A DNA stretch of 63,888 nucleotides from JAVVVD01 sp964642795 (GTDB taxonomy: Bacteria; Bacillota; Clostridia; Christensenellales; CAG-138), in contig CAZXRQ010000002.1 of assembly GCA_964642795.1 (NCBI GenBank), positions 1-63,888 on the forward strand. The letters are read 5' to 3'. This document shows positions 1 to 8,126 of the stretch, one piece after another; within the stretch, counting starts at the first letter, position 1, and the number at the start of each line of letters is the position of its first letter. The notes beneath the pieces were generated by a model that saw nothing but the letters and a program-made list of their open reading frames with translations, had not been told where the DNA came from and made no database searches. The position numbers and the translations under genes were made by a program.

Positions 1-979
1 GACCGACGTGCTTATGGAGTTTCCGGAATTGAAGGACCCGCGCACAGGCCTTTCGCTTATGAAGCGCACGGTGCTTATTGCCAACACCAGCGATATGCCG
101 GTCGCGGCGCGTGAAGCATCCATATATACCGGCATTACCATTGCGGAATACTTCCGCGACATGGGCTACAAGGTAGCCATAATGGCGGATTCCACCTCCC
201 GCTGGGCTGAGGCGCTGCGCGAAATGAGCGGCCGTCTTGAGGAGATGCCCGGCGAGGAAGGCTACCCCGCCTACCTTTCCAGCCGTCTTGCGGAGTTCTA
301 CGAGCGCGCGGGCGTTGTCAGGACGCTTGCAAGCACCGAGCGCACAGGTGCGGTCACCGCAATAGGCGCGGTTTCTCCTCCAGGCGGCGATATAAGCGAG
401 CCGGTCAGTCAGGCGACGCTGCGTATAGTAAAGGTGTACTGGGGACTTTCCAGCAAGCTTGCATACGCGCGCCACTTCCCCGCCATCGACTGGCTGCAGA
501 GCTACTCGCTGTACCTCGACAGGCTGGAGGGCTGGTTTAACAAGTCCGTATCCGAGCAGTGGAGCGAAATGGTATCCAAGACCATGAACATGCTGCAGGA
601 GGAGAGCGAGCTTGAGGAGATCGTGAGGCTGGTCGGCATAGACGCGCTCAGCTTCAAGGACAGGCTTACGCTGGAAGCCACCCGCTCCATCCGTGAGGAC
701 TATCTCCATCAAAACGCCTTCCACGAGGTGGATACCTATACCTCGCCCAAAAAGCAGTTCATGCTGCTTTCCATGATACTGGCCTATTACGACAAGGGGC
801 TTGATGCGCTGAGGTCGGACGCGAGCTTCAACAAGCTCTCCTCCCTGCCCGTACGCGAGGCGATAGGCCGCTTCAAGTACGTGCCAGAGGATGAATGTCC
901 CGCCCGCTACGATGAGATAATGGCCCAGCTGGACGCCGAGATCCGCGGGCTTACCGAGGGAGGAAACGAGGATGCGTAA
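1..979 (+). CDS. ntpA: V/A-type ATPase catalytic subunit A, 5'-truncated by window edge
   Basis: This is the C-terminal part of the catalytic A subunit of a rotary V/A-type ATPase, which couples ATP hydrolysis or synthesis to H+ or Na+ movement. The reading frame is open from base 2, so the GTG at 8 is not a real start; about 325 codons remain of a family length near 590, and the P-loop lies outside the window. Visible family motifs include REASIYTGITIAEYFRDMGY, ADSTSRWAEALREMSGRLEE and SPPGGDISEPVSQATLRIVK, followed by the helical C-terminal domain. The stop overlaps the ntpB start by 8 bases, so the two are translationally coupled in the usual A-B-D order. Identification is secure; which ion is pumped cannot be told from this part. 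Confidence 0.96.
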   Translation, partial: TDVLMEFPELKDPRTGLSLMKRTVLIANTSDMPVAAREASIYTGITIAEYFRDMGYKVAIMADSTSRWAEALREMSGRLEEMPGEEGYPAYLSSRLAEFYERAGVVRTLASTERTGAVTAIGAVSPPGGDISEPVSQATLRIVKVYWGLSSKLAYARHFPAIDWLQSYSLYLDRLEGWFNKSVSEQWSEMVSKTMNMLQEESELEEIVRLVGIDALSFKDRLTLEATRSIREDYLHQNAFHEVDTYTSPKKQFMLLSMILAYYDKGLDALRSDASFNKLSSLPVREAIGRFKYVPEDECPARYDEIMAQLDAEIRGLTEGGNEDA

Positions 980-2354
980 GGAATACCGCACTATAAAGGA
1001 GGTCGTCGGCCCCCTGATGATGGTGGAGCACGTCGACGGCGTAAAGTACGACGAGCTGGTAGAGATCGAGCAGGCCAACGGCGAGATCCGCCGCGGGCGC
1101 GTGCTGGAGGTCAATAACGACCGCGCGATGCTTCAGCTTTTCGAAGGCAGCCAGGGCCTGCGCATATCCGACTCCAAGGCACGGTTCCTCGGCCACTCCA
1201 TAGAGCTTGCCGTGTCGCCCGATATGTTAGGACGCGTGTTCGACGGCATGGGCCGTCCTAAGGACGGCGGCGCCGCGCTTATACCGGATAAGCTGATGGA
1301 TATTAACGGCGCGCCCATCAACCCCGCCGCGCGCGACTACCCCTCCGAGTTCATACAGACCGGCATCTCCGCAATAGACGGCCTTAACACGCTGGTACGC
1401 GGCCAAAAGCTGCCGGTGTTCTCCGGCTCCGGTCTGCCGCACGCGCAGGTCGCGGCGCAGATAGCAAGGCAGGCGCGGGTGCGCGGCACTGACGAAAACT
1501 TCGCCGTGGTGTTCGCCGCGGTCGGCATAACCTTTGAGGAAGCCGATTTCTTCATAAACGACTTCCGCGCTACCGGCGCCATCGACCGGACGGTGACGTT
1601 TGTCAACCTTGCAAACGACCCCGCGATCGAGCGTATAGCCACCCCGCGTATGGCGCTTACCGCCGCGGAATATCTGGCATACGATCTTAACATGCACGTT
1701 TTGGTAATCGTTACCGATATAACCAACTACGCAGAGGCACTGCGCGAGGTATCCGCCGCGCGTAAGGAGGTCCCGGGCCGCCGCGGCTATCCCGGCTACC
1801 TGTATACAGACCTTGCCACCATGTACGAGCGCGCAGGCCGTATAAAGGGGCGCGCAGGCTCCATCACGTTCATACCCATACTCTCCATGCCTGAGGACGA
1901 TATAACCCACCCCATACCCGACCTTACCGGCTATATAACCGAAGGCCAGATAATACTTTCCCGCGAGCTGTACCGCAAGGGCCTTACGCCTCCCATCAAT
2001 GTGCTTCCCTCCCTGTCCCGTTTGAAGGATAAGGGCATAGGCGCAGGCAAGACCCGCGAGGATCACGCCGACACCATGAACCAGCTGTTCGCCGCCTATT
2101 CCCGCGGCAAGGACGCAAAGGAGCTGGCGGTCATACTGGGCGACGCGGCGCTGTCCGACGTGGATAAGCTGTACGCGCAGTTTGCCGACGCATTCGAAAA
2201 GGAATACGTATCGCAGGGCTACTATGTAAACCGTTCCATCGAGGAAACGCTGGATATAGGCTGGCGGCTGCTTAGTATACTGCCGCGCACCGAGCTAAAG
2301 CGTATCAAGGACGCGTACATAGATAAGTATCTGCCCAAAAAGGAAGATAAGTAA
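972..2354 (+). CDS. ntpB: V/A-type ATPase regulatory subunit B
   Basis: Non-catalytic B subunit that alternates with A in the A3B3 head of the V/A-type ATPase. The product is 460 aa, full family length. Where a catalytic subunit has a P-loop, this protein reads SGSGLPHAQVAAQIARQA, the usual B-subunit replacement. It also carries GVTFEEADFF-like and ALREVSAARKEVPGRRGYPG segments typical of the family, with one substitution at the former (GITFEEADFF). The start ATG at 972 lies within the end of ntpA behind the Shine-Dalgarno-like GGAGGAAACGAGG. The gene is followed after 40 bases by ntpD. No odd features. Confidence 0.97.
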   Translation: MRKEYRTIKEVVGPLMMVEHVDGVKYDELVEIEQANGEIRRGRVLEVNNDRAMLQLFEGSQGLRISDSKARFLGHSIELAVSPDMLGRVFDGMGRPKDGGAALIPDKLMDINGAPINPAARDYPSEFIQTGISAIDGLNTLVRGQKLPVFSGSGLPHAQVAAQIARQARVRGTDENFAVVFAAVGITFEEADFFINDFRATGAIDRTVTFVNLANDPAIERIATPRMALTAAEYLAYDLNMHVLVIVTDITNYAEALREVSAARKEVPGRRGYPGYLYTDLATMYERAGRIKGRAGSITFIPILSMPEDDITHPIPDLTGYITEGQIILSRELYRKGLTPPINVLPSLSRLKDKGIGAGKTREDHADTMNQLFAAYSRGKDAKELAVILGDAALSDVDKLYAQFADAFEKEYVSQGYYVNRSIEETLDIGWRLLSILPRTELKRIKDAYIDKYLPKKEDK

Positions 2355-2394
2355 TAACCGCCCTTAGTGAACAACGGTCACAGGAGGACTGTCA

Positions 2395-3018
2395 ATGGCA
2401 GCATTGCAGGTGAAACCCACGAGGATGGAGCTTTCCAACCTCAAAAAAAAGCGTAAGGTCGCAGTCCGCGGCCATAAGCTGATGAAGGACAAGCGCGACG
2501 AAATGGTGCGCCGCTTCATCATATACGTTAAGCGCGACAAGGAGCTGCGCGAGCAGGTTGAAGCAAAGCTCGCCGCAGCTATGGCGGAATTCGTACTGGC
2601 ACGCGCAAGCATGTCGGGCGCGGAGATAGAGGAGGCGCTGTGCTACCCCGCCGCCCCGGTATCCGTGGAGGTAGGCTCGCAGTATGTTTTGAGCATACCC
2701 GTACCCAAGCTGACGCTCACGCAGGGCGAGTTTTCCTACCCCTACGGCTTTGCAACCACCAGCGCGGAGCTGGACGGCGCGGTAAACGCGTTTACCGATC
2801 TTCTTCCGATGCTCATAGAGCTTGCGGAAATAGAGAAGACCTGCAACCGCCTTGCAGACGAGATCGAAAAGACCCGCCGCCGCGTCAACGCCCTCGAATA
2901 CGTCATGATTCCGCAGTTTGATGCGGCAATACGCCAGATAACCATGAAGCTGGACGAAAACGAGCGCGGCAACCTCACCCGCCTGATGAAGACCAAGGAT
3001 ATGCTGGCGGCAAAATAA
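2395..3018 (+). CDS. ntpD: V/A-type ATPase subunit D (central stalk)
   Basis: Subunit D forms the rotating central shaft of the V/A-type ATPase. The 207-aa product has the expected length and composition: an N-terminal segment PTRMELSNLKKKRKVAVRGH, typical of the family, then long charged helices that would form the antiparallel coiled coil (roughly residues 10-75 and 130-205). The ATG at 2395 is preceded by AGGAGGACTGTCA. It is the last gene of the ATPase operon seen here. A GC-rich stem-loop at 3034-3065 follows and the A1 repeat begins right after it. Confidence 0.95.
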   Translation: MAALQVKPTRMELSNLKKKRKVAVRGHKLMKDKRDEMVRRFIIYVKRDKELREQVEAKLAAAMAEFVLARASMSGAEIEEALCYPAAPVSVEVGSQYVLSIPVPKLTLTQGEFSYPYGFATTSAELDGAVNAFTDLLPMLIELAEIEKTCNRLADEIEKTRRRVNALEYVMIPQFDAAIRQITMKLDENERGNLTRLMKTKDMLAAK

Positions 3019-3033
3019 CATCCAAAGAATACA

Positions 3034-3065
3034 GCTCGCGCCTCCGGAAAACCGGGGGCGCGAGC
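3034..3065 (+). terminator. Terminator-like stem-loop after ntpD (left copy flanking repeat A1)
   Basis: A 14-bp stem with one G-T pair and an AAAA loop sits 15 bases after the ntpD stop. There is no T-tract behind it; repeat A1 begins immediately. A second direct copy of its core lies at 3273-3296, on the other side of the repeat. Confidence 0.55.
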
Positions 3066-3271
3066 TTATCGAAAAAGTCAATTTTGACTTTTTCGAGCTT
3101 GCAGTCTTTGCCTCTCGCCAACAGGCTGCGCCTGTTGGCTCCCGGGCGGCAAAGCCTGAGAAGAACAGGGAAAATCTGCGATTTTCCTTCCGGTCTGACG
3201 CACCTGTCGTCAGACCGGATTTTACATTAAGGGCTGCGGCCCTTAATAATCCCGGGTTTTTTTGACAGACT
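3066..3271 (+). repeat. Family A multi-hairpin interspersed repeat, copy A1
   Basis: About 205 bp of non-coding sequence matching copy A2 (30842-31048) nearly base for base over most of its length. It starts with a 28-nt palindrome (3069-3096, TCGAAAAAGTCA arm), continues with a long hairpin around GGCTGCGCC, a GGAAAATC-TGC-GATTTTCC hairpin, a TCCGGTCTG/CAGACCGGA hairpin and an ATTAAGGGC/GCCCTTAAT hairpin, then CCCGGG and a terminal GACAGACTGG. In A1 the right arm of the long hairpin has diverged (GGCTCCCGGGCGGC in place of GGCGAGAGGC). The repeat fills the convergent gap between ntpD and the coat-like gene. No open reading frame in it is credible. Confidence 0.85.
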
Positions 3272-3272
3272 G

Positions 3273-3296
3273 GCGCCTCCTGAAAACCGGAGGCGC
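3273..3296. terminator. Second copy of terminator-like stem-loop (right flank of A1)
   Basis: GCGCCTCC and GGAGGCGC arms around TGAAAACC repeat the core of the 3034-3065 hairpin in the same orientation. It lies just downstream of the coat-like gene that ends at 3323 on the minus strand. Confidence 0.45.
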
Positions 3297-3322
3297 TCAT
3301 CTGTTGAAAAGAAACAGCGGCC

Positions 3323-3775
3323 TTATGCGTACATGCCGTTTGCCGCCATATAGTCGTAGATCAGCTTGCCGTGCTGCTGCTCCTCCTTCTGGATATGGTT
3401 CAGCGCGTCGCGCGCAGAAGCGTCTGCAAACTCGAATATGCAGGTATCATACGTGCCGGACACATGCTTTTCCGTGCTCAAGGTATCCTCGCAAAGATAG
3501 GAATCCTTCTGCTTCTGTGCTTCATCGCAGTTTGACTGCTGCGGTGCTGCCGAGTTCTGCTGCTGCGAGCCGCCGGACATCATGGGTACAGTACCGCCCA
3601 GCATGGAATTCAACGTATCCAAATGCGTCTGCTCCTGCCCGCCAATGGTGTTGAACAGCGTTTTGAGCTGCCCGTCGCAGGCATCCTCGGCATACTTCTT
3701 GTACTTTTCTACGCAAAGCTGCTCTTGGCTCTTAAGCTCCTGTAATAGCTCGGTCTCTTTTTGTGTTAACTGCAT
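3323..3775 (-). CDS. CotF-like spore coat / ferritin-fold protein
   Basis: A 150-aa protein resembling the coat F family, helical ferritin-like proteins of the spore coat of Firmicutes. The N-terminal half is a long helical pair (QLTQKETELLQELKSQEQLC onward) with the HLDTLNSMLGG turn, then a Gly/Ser/Gln-rich linker (about residues 65-85), then a second helical pair with the acidic and His positions expected of the fold (EEQQHGKLIYDYMAANGMYA). The Shine-Dalgarno GAGGTG precedes the ATG. It is a single gene between repeat A1 and the hppA terminator. Location in the coat is inferred from the family; no sporulation promoter was convincing. Confidence 0.75.
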   Translation of the reverse strand: MQLTQKETELLQELKSQEQLCVEKYKKYAEDACDGQLKTLFNTIGGQEQTHLDTLNSMLGGTVPMMSGGSQQQNSAAPQQSNCDEAQKQKDSYLCEDTLSTEKHVSGTYDTCIFEFADASARDALNHIQKEEQQHGKLIYDYMAANGMYA

Positions 3776-3845
3776 TAGCTTTCACCTCGTCGATGGATTT
3801 TTGTTAGTTTGCCAAAAATACCGTGGAATATGCGCGCTCACACGC

Positions 3846-3876
3846 AAAAACGCCCCGGAGCGTATGCTCCGGGGCG
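3846..3876 (-). terminator. Rho-independent terminator of hppA
   Basis: On the minus strand CGCCCCGGAGC-ATAC-GCTCCGGGGCG is followed directly by TTTTTG. An 11-bp GC-rich stem plus T-run, 20 bases after the hppA stop. Confidence 0.85.
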
Positions 3877-3895
3877 TATGCAATACTGCGTTATA

Positions 3896-5881
3896 TTATT
3901 TTACCAGCAGCCCGCCGTACTGCACAAACAGCGGCACGAACACCAGCGAAACTATGGTCATCAGCTTTATCAGTATGTTGATCGAGGGGCCGGAGGTATC
4001 CTTAAACGGATCTCCCACGGTATCGCCCACCACGGCCGCCTTATGCGCCTGACTGCCCTTGCCGCCGAGGTTGCCTTCTTCGATATACTTCTTGGCGTTA
4101 TCCCAAGCGCCGCCGGCGTTGCTCATATATATTGCCATCAGCACGCCTGTGACCAGCGAGCCTGCAAGCAGGCCGCCCAAAGCGGCCGTGCCCAGCACCA
4201 TGCCCACGACTATCGGCGACAGCACCGCTATAATGCCCGGCACCAGCATCTCGCGCAGCGCGGAGGTCGCGGCTATACCGACGCAGCTCTTGTAATCCGG
4301 GTCGCGCTGATAGTTGAGTATTTCCGGGTGCTCGCGGAACTGGCGGCGCACCTCCTCTATCATGCTGTTGGCCGCCTTGGAGACCGAGCTCATGGTAAGC
4401 GCGGAAAAAAGGAATGGCAGCATACCGCCTATAAGCAGTCCGATTATCACGTACGGGTTCAATATGTCTATCACGCTAAGCCCCGCCGCGCCCGCATAGG
4501 AGACAAACAGCGCCATGGCGGTAAGCGCCGCGCTGCCTATTGCAAAGCCCTTGCCCATGGCGGCGGTGGTGTTTCCCACGGCGTCCAGCTTATCGGTTAT
4601 ATCGCGGACGGATTCGTCCAGTCCCGCCATCTGCGCAATACCGCCGGCGTTATCGGCGATGGGGCCGTATGCGTCAACGGCTACCGTCATGCCGGTGGTG
4701 GAAAGCATACCTACCGCGGCAAGCGCTATGCCGAACAGCCCCGCGCACATATAGGATGCAAACACGCCCACGCATATAAGCAAAATCGTAGCGCAGGTGC
4801 TCATCATGCCCACGGACATACCGCTGATTATGTTGGTGGCGCTTCCGGTCTGGCTCTGCTTTGCTATGCCCTTAACGCTCTTGTAGCTGCCGGAGGTGTA
4901 TATCTCGGTTACTATGCCGATAAGCAGTCCTACCACAAGGCCCGCTATCACCGCGAAGCCTATTGCGTACTTGCCAAGGCAGAGCTTACCCAGTATAAGC
5001 GCGCCCGCCGCGACCAGCAGGGCGGAGGAATAGCTGCCCAGCTTCAGCGCGCGGTGAGGATCGCTGCTCTTGCCGCTGCGCACGAAGAACGTGCCTATTA
5101 CGGAGGCGATTATTCCCAGCGCCGCAAGGCCAAGCGGGAGCATTGCGCCGGTTGCGCCGTATGCGGCTGCGCCCAGCACCACGCAGGATACTATGCTGCC
5201 CACATAGGATTCGAACAGGTCCGCGCCCATGCCGGCCACGTCGCCCACGTTATCACCCACATTGTCCGCAATTACGGCGGGGTTGCGCGGGTCGTCCTCC
5301 GGTATGCCGGCCTCTACCTTGCCTACAAGATCCGCGCCCACGTCGGCCGCCTTGGTATATATACCTCCGCCCACACGGGCAAACAGCGCCACGCTGGACG
5401 CCCCCAGCGAAAAGCCCGTAAGCACGTCTGCGCTGCCGGTGGTTATGTAGTATAAGCCGCAGCCGATAAGCCCCAGGCCCACCACGCACATGCCCATTAC
5501 GCTGCCGCCGGAAAACGCCACGGAAAGCGCCTTGTTCATGCTGTCCCGCGCGGCGTTGGCGGTGCGCACGTTGGCGTGCGTCGCTACCTTCATGCCCGCA
5601 AAGCCCGCAAGCACGCTGAACAGCGCGCCGGTGAGGAACGCAAGCGCAATAAGCCAGTTGCCCAGCCCGAATCCTACGCATACGAACAGCACAAGTACGA
5701 ATACCACAAGTATGCGGTACTCGCTTTTCAGGAACGCATCCGCACCGTCCGCTATGGCGCGGCAGATGGACTGCATCTCCGGCGTACCGGGATCCTTACG
5801 GTTCACTCCAACAGCCTTTGCAAGTGCGAACAGCAGCGCAATCAGCCCCGCCGCTGGCGCGGCGTAAGACAGATACTCCAT
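3896..5881 (-). CDS. hppA: K+-dependent membrane-bound pyrophosphatase (ion pump)
   Basis: Integral membrane pyrophosphatase that uses PPi hydrolysis to pump H+ or Na+. The product is 661 aa with about 16 hydrophobic segments. The PPi/Mg2+ site motifs are present: DVGADLVGKVEAGIPEDDPR, DNVGDNVGD and, near the C-terminus, DTVGDPFKDTSGPS. The sequence GNTTAAMGKG has Ala where K+-independent enzymes have Lys, which by family knowledge indicates K+ dependence. The start chosen is the ATG at 5881, behind AAAGGGTGA; an upstream in-frame extension to 5908 would put that ribosome site inside the gene. It has its own terminator and a leader of about 150 nt. Na+ versus H+ specificity was not decided. 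Confidence 0.96.
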   Translation of the reverse strand: MEYLSYAAPAAGLIALLFALAKAVGVNRKDPGTPEMQSICRAIADGADAFLKSEYRILVVFVLVLFVCVGFGLGNWLIALAFLTGALFSVLAGFAGMKVATHANVRTANAARDSMNKALSVAFSGGSVMGMCVVGLGLIGCGLYYITTGSADVLTGFSLGASSVALFARVGGGIYTKAADVGADLVGKVEAGIPEDDPRNPAVIADNVGDNVGDVAGMGADLFESYVGSIVSCVVLGAAAYGATGAMLPLGLAALGIIASVIGTFFVRSGKSSDPHRALKLGSYSSALLVAAGALILGKLCLGKYAIGFAVIAGLVVGLLIGIVTEIYTSGSYKSVKGIAKQSQTGSATNIISGMSVGMMSTCATILLICVGVFASYMCAGLFGIALAAVGMLSTTGMTVAVDAYGPIADNAGGIAQMAGLDESVRDITDKLDAVGNTTAAMGKGFAIGSAALTAMALFVSYAGAAGLSVIDILNPYVIIGLLIGGMLPFLFSALTMSSVSKAANSMIEEVRRQFREHPEILNYQRDPDYKSCVGIAATSALREMLVPGIIAVLSPIVVGMVLGTAALGGLLAGSLVTGVLMAIYMSNAGGAWDNAKKYIEEGNLGGKGSQAHKAAVVGDTVGDPFKDTSGPSINILIKLMTIVSLVFVPLFVQYGGLLVK

Positions 5882-5952
5882 TATTAAGTTCACCCTTTCA
5901 TAAATCAATTAAAAATCAACGGGCTTTCACCCGACATTTTAGAAAACGCAAA

Positions 5953-5987
5953 GCGCGGTCACACCAGGATTCCTCGCATGACCGCGC
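5953..5987 (-). promoter_or_regulatory. Stem-loop in the hppA leader
   Basis: A 9-bp perfect stem (GCGCGGTCA / TGACCGCGC) with a 17-nt loop lies about 70 bases before hppA. On the minus strand it is followed by TTTGCGTTTTCT, so it could act as an attenuator. I recognise no known riboswitch class here. Confidence 0.4.
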
Positions 5988-6035
5988 GGTAGTGTGTACT
6001 ACATTACCACCGCAAACAGCTTTTGTCCAGCTTTT

Positions 6036-6065
6036 TTTATATTTTGCGCTTATGTATATTTGCAA
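6036..6065 (-). promoter_or_regulatory. Candidate hppA promoter
   Basis: TTGCAA - 18 nt - TATAAA on the minus strand, which would give a 5' leader of about 150 nt containing the 5953-5987 hairpin. An alternative TGGACA - 17 nt - TAATGT lies closer to the gene. Confidence 0.4.
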
Positions 6066-6101
6066 TGCTCATACCTGTGGCTATGGCGCTTGATATTTTC
6101 T

Positions 6102-6130
6102 TTGCAATGTACCGCCGCGTGTGGTAGCAT
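6102..6130 (+). promoter_or_regulatory. Candidate promoter of the rRNA methyltransferase gene
   Basis: TTGCAA - 17 nt - TAGCAT, about 32 bases before the ATG at 6162. Confidence 0.45.
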
Positions 6131-6161
6131 TATCATCTAAAGTTATGCGTTGGAGGCTCAA

Positions 6162-7373
6162 ATGAAGCTCGCACGGCCTTACCCCGTCGCCAAGGTCACC
6201 AAAAAAGCCCAGGCCGCGCTGCACGCCGGCCACCCGTGGGTATACGACGCCGAGATAACCGGTGTTTTCGGCGACTGCGCCAACGGCGATCTAATCGACG
6301 TGCAGAACGAAAAGGGCGCATATCTCGGCACCGGCCTTATAAGCGAGCACAGCAAAATACGCATACGGGTGCTTTCCGCAAACGCAAACGACCGCTATGA
6401 CGCGGCGTTTTTTAAGCGAAGGCTGGAATATGCGCTAAGCTACCGTAAAACCGTGCTGGCAGAGGATGAGCTCAACTGCTGCCGGCTGGTGTTCGGCGAG
6501 GCGGACGGCCTGCCCGGACTTACCGTGGACAGATACGACAGCCTGCTTTCCGTACAGATAGCGTCCTACGGCATGGAGCAGCGAAAAGCGGATATATACC
6601 GCGCGCTTGCCGAGCTTTTACCGGGCATCAGCGGCATATACGAGCGTAACGATATAGCTTTGCGCGAGCTGGAGGGGCTGCCGCGTTCAAAGGGCTGGTA
6701 CGAGGGGCTAAGTCATCCCGACTCCCCGCTCGCGGAGATATGCGAAAACGGCATATTTTACACGGTGGACGTGGAAAACGGGCAAAAGACCGGCTTTTTC
6801 CTCGACCAAAAGTATAACCGCCGCGCCGCCGCGGTGATAGCGCGGAATAAGCGCGTGCTGGACTGCTTTACACATACCGGCTCCTTTGCGCTGAACGCCG
6901 CAAAAGCGGGAGCCATCCACGTTACGGCGGTGGATGTATCCCAGACCGCCGTGGGTATGGCCCGCGCCAACGCAGAAAAGAACGGCTTGGCCGACGATAT
7001 GGATTTTGTCTGTGCGGACGTGTTCGATTTGCTGCCTCAGCTGGTCGAAAGCCATGCCGCCTACGATATGATAATACTCGACCCGCCCGCTTTCACCAAA
7101 AGCCGTAAAACGGTCGCGGGCGCCGAGCGCGGCTATAAGGAGATCAACTACCGCGCCATGAAGCTTTTGCCCCGCGGCGGCTATCTTGCCACCTGCTCCT
7201 GCTCCCACTTCATGAGCGGCGAGGCTTTCATCGCAATGCTTGGCTCCGCCGCGCGGGACGCGGACGTGCAGCTTAAGCTGATAGAATCGCGCAGGCAGTC
7301 GCCGGACCATCCCACGCTCCTTAGCGTGCCGGAGACAGATTACCTCAAGTTTTACCTGTTTCAGGTCATATAG
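6162..7373 (+). CDS. Class I SAM-dependent rRNA (cytosine-5) methyltransferase, RlmI-like
   Basis: Cytoplasmic methyltransferase of the RlmI/RlmK family (23S rRNA m5C in the E. coli relative). The 403-aa product has an N-terminal PUA domain (about residues 1-75, with HPWVYDAEI), a linker domain, and a Rossmann methyltransferase domain with the SAM-binding VLDCFTHTGSFALNAAKAGA and catalytic motif ILDPPAFTKSRK, then CSCSHFM. The ATG at 6162 is preferred because TGGAGG lies 5 bases before it; the upstream TTG overlaps that ribosome site. It stands alone between divergent hppA and the ABC transporter pair. Family is sure, the exact rRNA base is not. Confidence 0.9.
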   Translation: MKLARPYPVAKVTKKAQAALHAGHPWVYDAEITGVFGDCANGDLIDVQNEKGAYLGTGLISEHSKIRIRVLSANANDRYDAAFFKRRLEYALSYRKTVLAEDELNCCRLVFGEADGLPGLTVDRYDSLLSVQIASYGMEQRKADIYRALAELLPGISGIYERNDIALRELEGLPRSKGWYEGLSHPDSPLAEICENGIFYTVDVENGQKTGFFLDQKYNRRAAAVIARNKRVLDCFTHTGSFALNAAKAGAIHVTAVDVSQTAVGMARANAEKNGLADDMDFVCADVFDLLPQLVESHAAYDMIILDPPAFTKSRKTVAGAERGYKEINYRAMKLLPRGGYLATCSCSHFMSGEAFIAMLGSAARDADVQLKLIESRRQSPDHPTLLSVPETDYLKFYLFQVI

Positions 7374-7412
7374 CGCGCTTTATTGCGCGGGAAATAATCA
7401 GGAGGATACACC

Positions 7413-8126
7413 ATGCTTAAATTCTGTGGACTTACCAAGCGCTACGGCGACTTTACCGCGCTGGATGATTTGAAGCTGGAAGTCGCCCCCGGCGAGATAT
7501 ACGGCTTTATTGGCCACAACGGCGCGGGAAAGACCACCGCTATACGCAGCGCGGTCGGCGCGCTGGAATTCGACGCTGGCGATGTTTTAATAGGCGGCCA
7601 TTCCATAATCAAGGAGCCGCTGGAATGTAAACGGCTGCTCGCGTACATACCGGATAACCCCGATATATACGATCACCTCACCGGGCGGCAGTACGTCAAC
7701 TTCGTAGCGGACATTTTCGGCGTGGGGGAAGCGCGCACGGAGCTGATAGAAAAATACGCAGCGCTGTTTTCCATGACGCACAAGCTGGATGAGCTGATAA
7801 GCGAATACTCCCACGGCATGAAGCAGAAGGTAAGCGTGATAGCGGCGCTGGTGCACTCGCCAAAGCTGCTTATACTCGACGAGCCCTTCGTGGGACTGGA
7901 TCCCTCCGCGGCGCATACGCTGAAGCTGCTTATGCGGGAGCTTTGCGATAACGGCAGCGCGATATTCTTCTCCACCCATGTGCTTGAAGTGGCCGAAAAG
8001 CTGTGCGATAAGGTTGCGATAATCAAAAACGGGCGGCTGATAGTCAGCGGCACGATGGAGCAGGTGCGGGGCGACAGCTCGCTTGAGGATGTGTTCTTGG
8101 AGCTGGTGGAGGATGATAAGGCATGA
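7413..8126 (+). CDS. ABC transporter ATP-binding protein
   Basis: Cytoplasmic ATPase subunit of an ABC-2 type exporter, 237 aa. Walker A is GHNGAGKTTA, the signature is YSHGMKQK, Walker B is LLILDEP, and the switch His lies in FFSTHVLEVAEK. AGGAGG precedes the ATG. The stop overlaps the start of the membrane subunit by 4 bases (ATGA), so the two form one transporter. The substrate is unknown. Confidence 0.95.
   Translation: MLKFCGLTKRYGDFTALDDLKLEVAPGEIYGFIGHNGAGKTTAIRSAVGALEFDAGDVLIGGHSIIKEPLECKRLLAYIPDNPDIYDHLTGRQYVNFVADIFGVGEARTELIEKYAALFSMTHKLDELISEYSHGMKQKVSVIAALVHSPKLLILDEPFVGLDPSAAHTLKLLMRELCDNGSAIFFSTHVLEVAEKLCDKVAIIKNGRLIVSGTMEQVRGDSSLEDVFLELVEDDKA

Noticed and set aside
2392..3300. 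302-codon minus-strand frame over ntpD and repeat A1
   Set aside because: It runs through a structured repeat and opposite a conserved gene; no motif.
3809..5455. 548-codon open frame on the plus strand opposite hppA
   Set aside because: Its translation is rich in His, Ala, Arg and Tyr with no motif, and hppA on the other strand is an unmistakable full-length gene. It is a shadow frame of GC-rich DNA.
5960..6060. c-di-GMP or other known riboswitch before hppA
   Set aside because: None of the conserved core motifs of the classes I can recall is present, only a simple hairpin.
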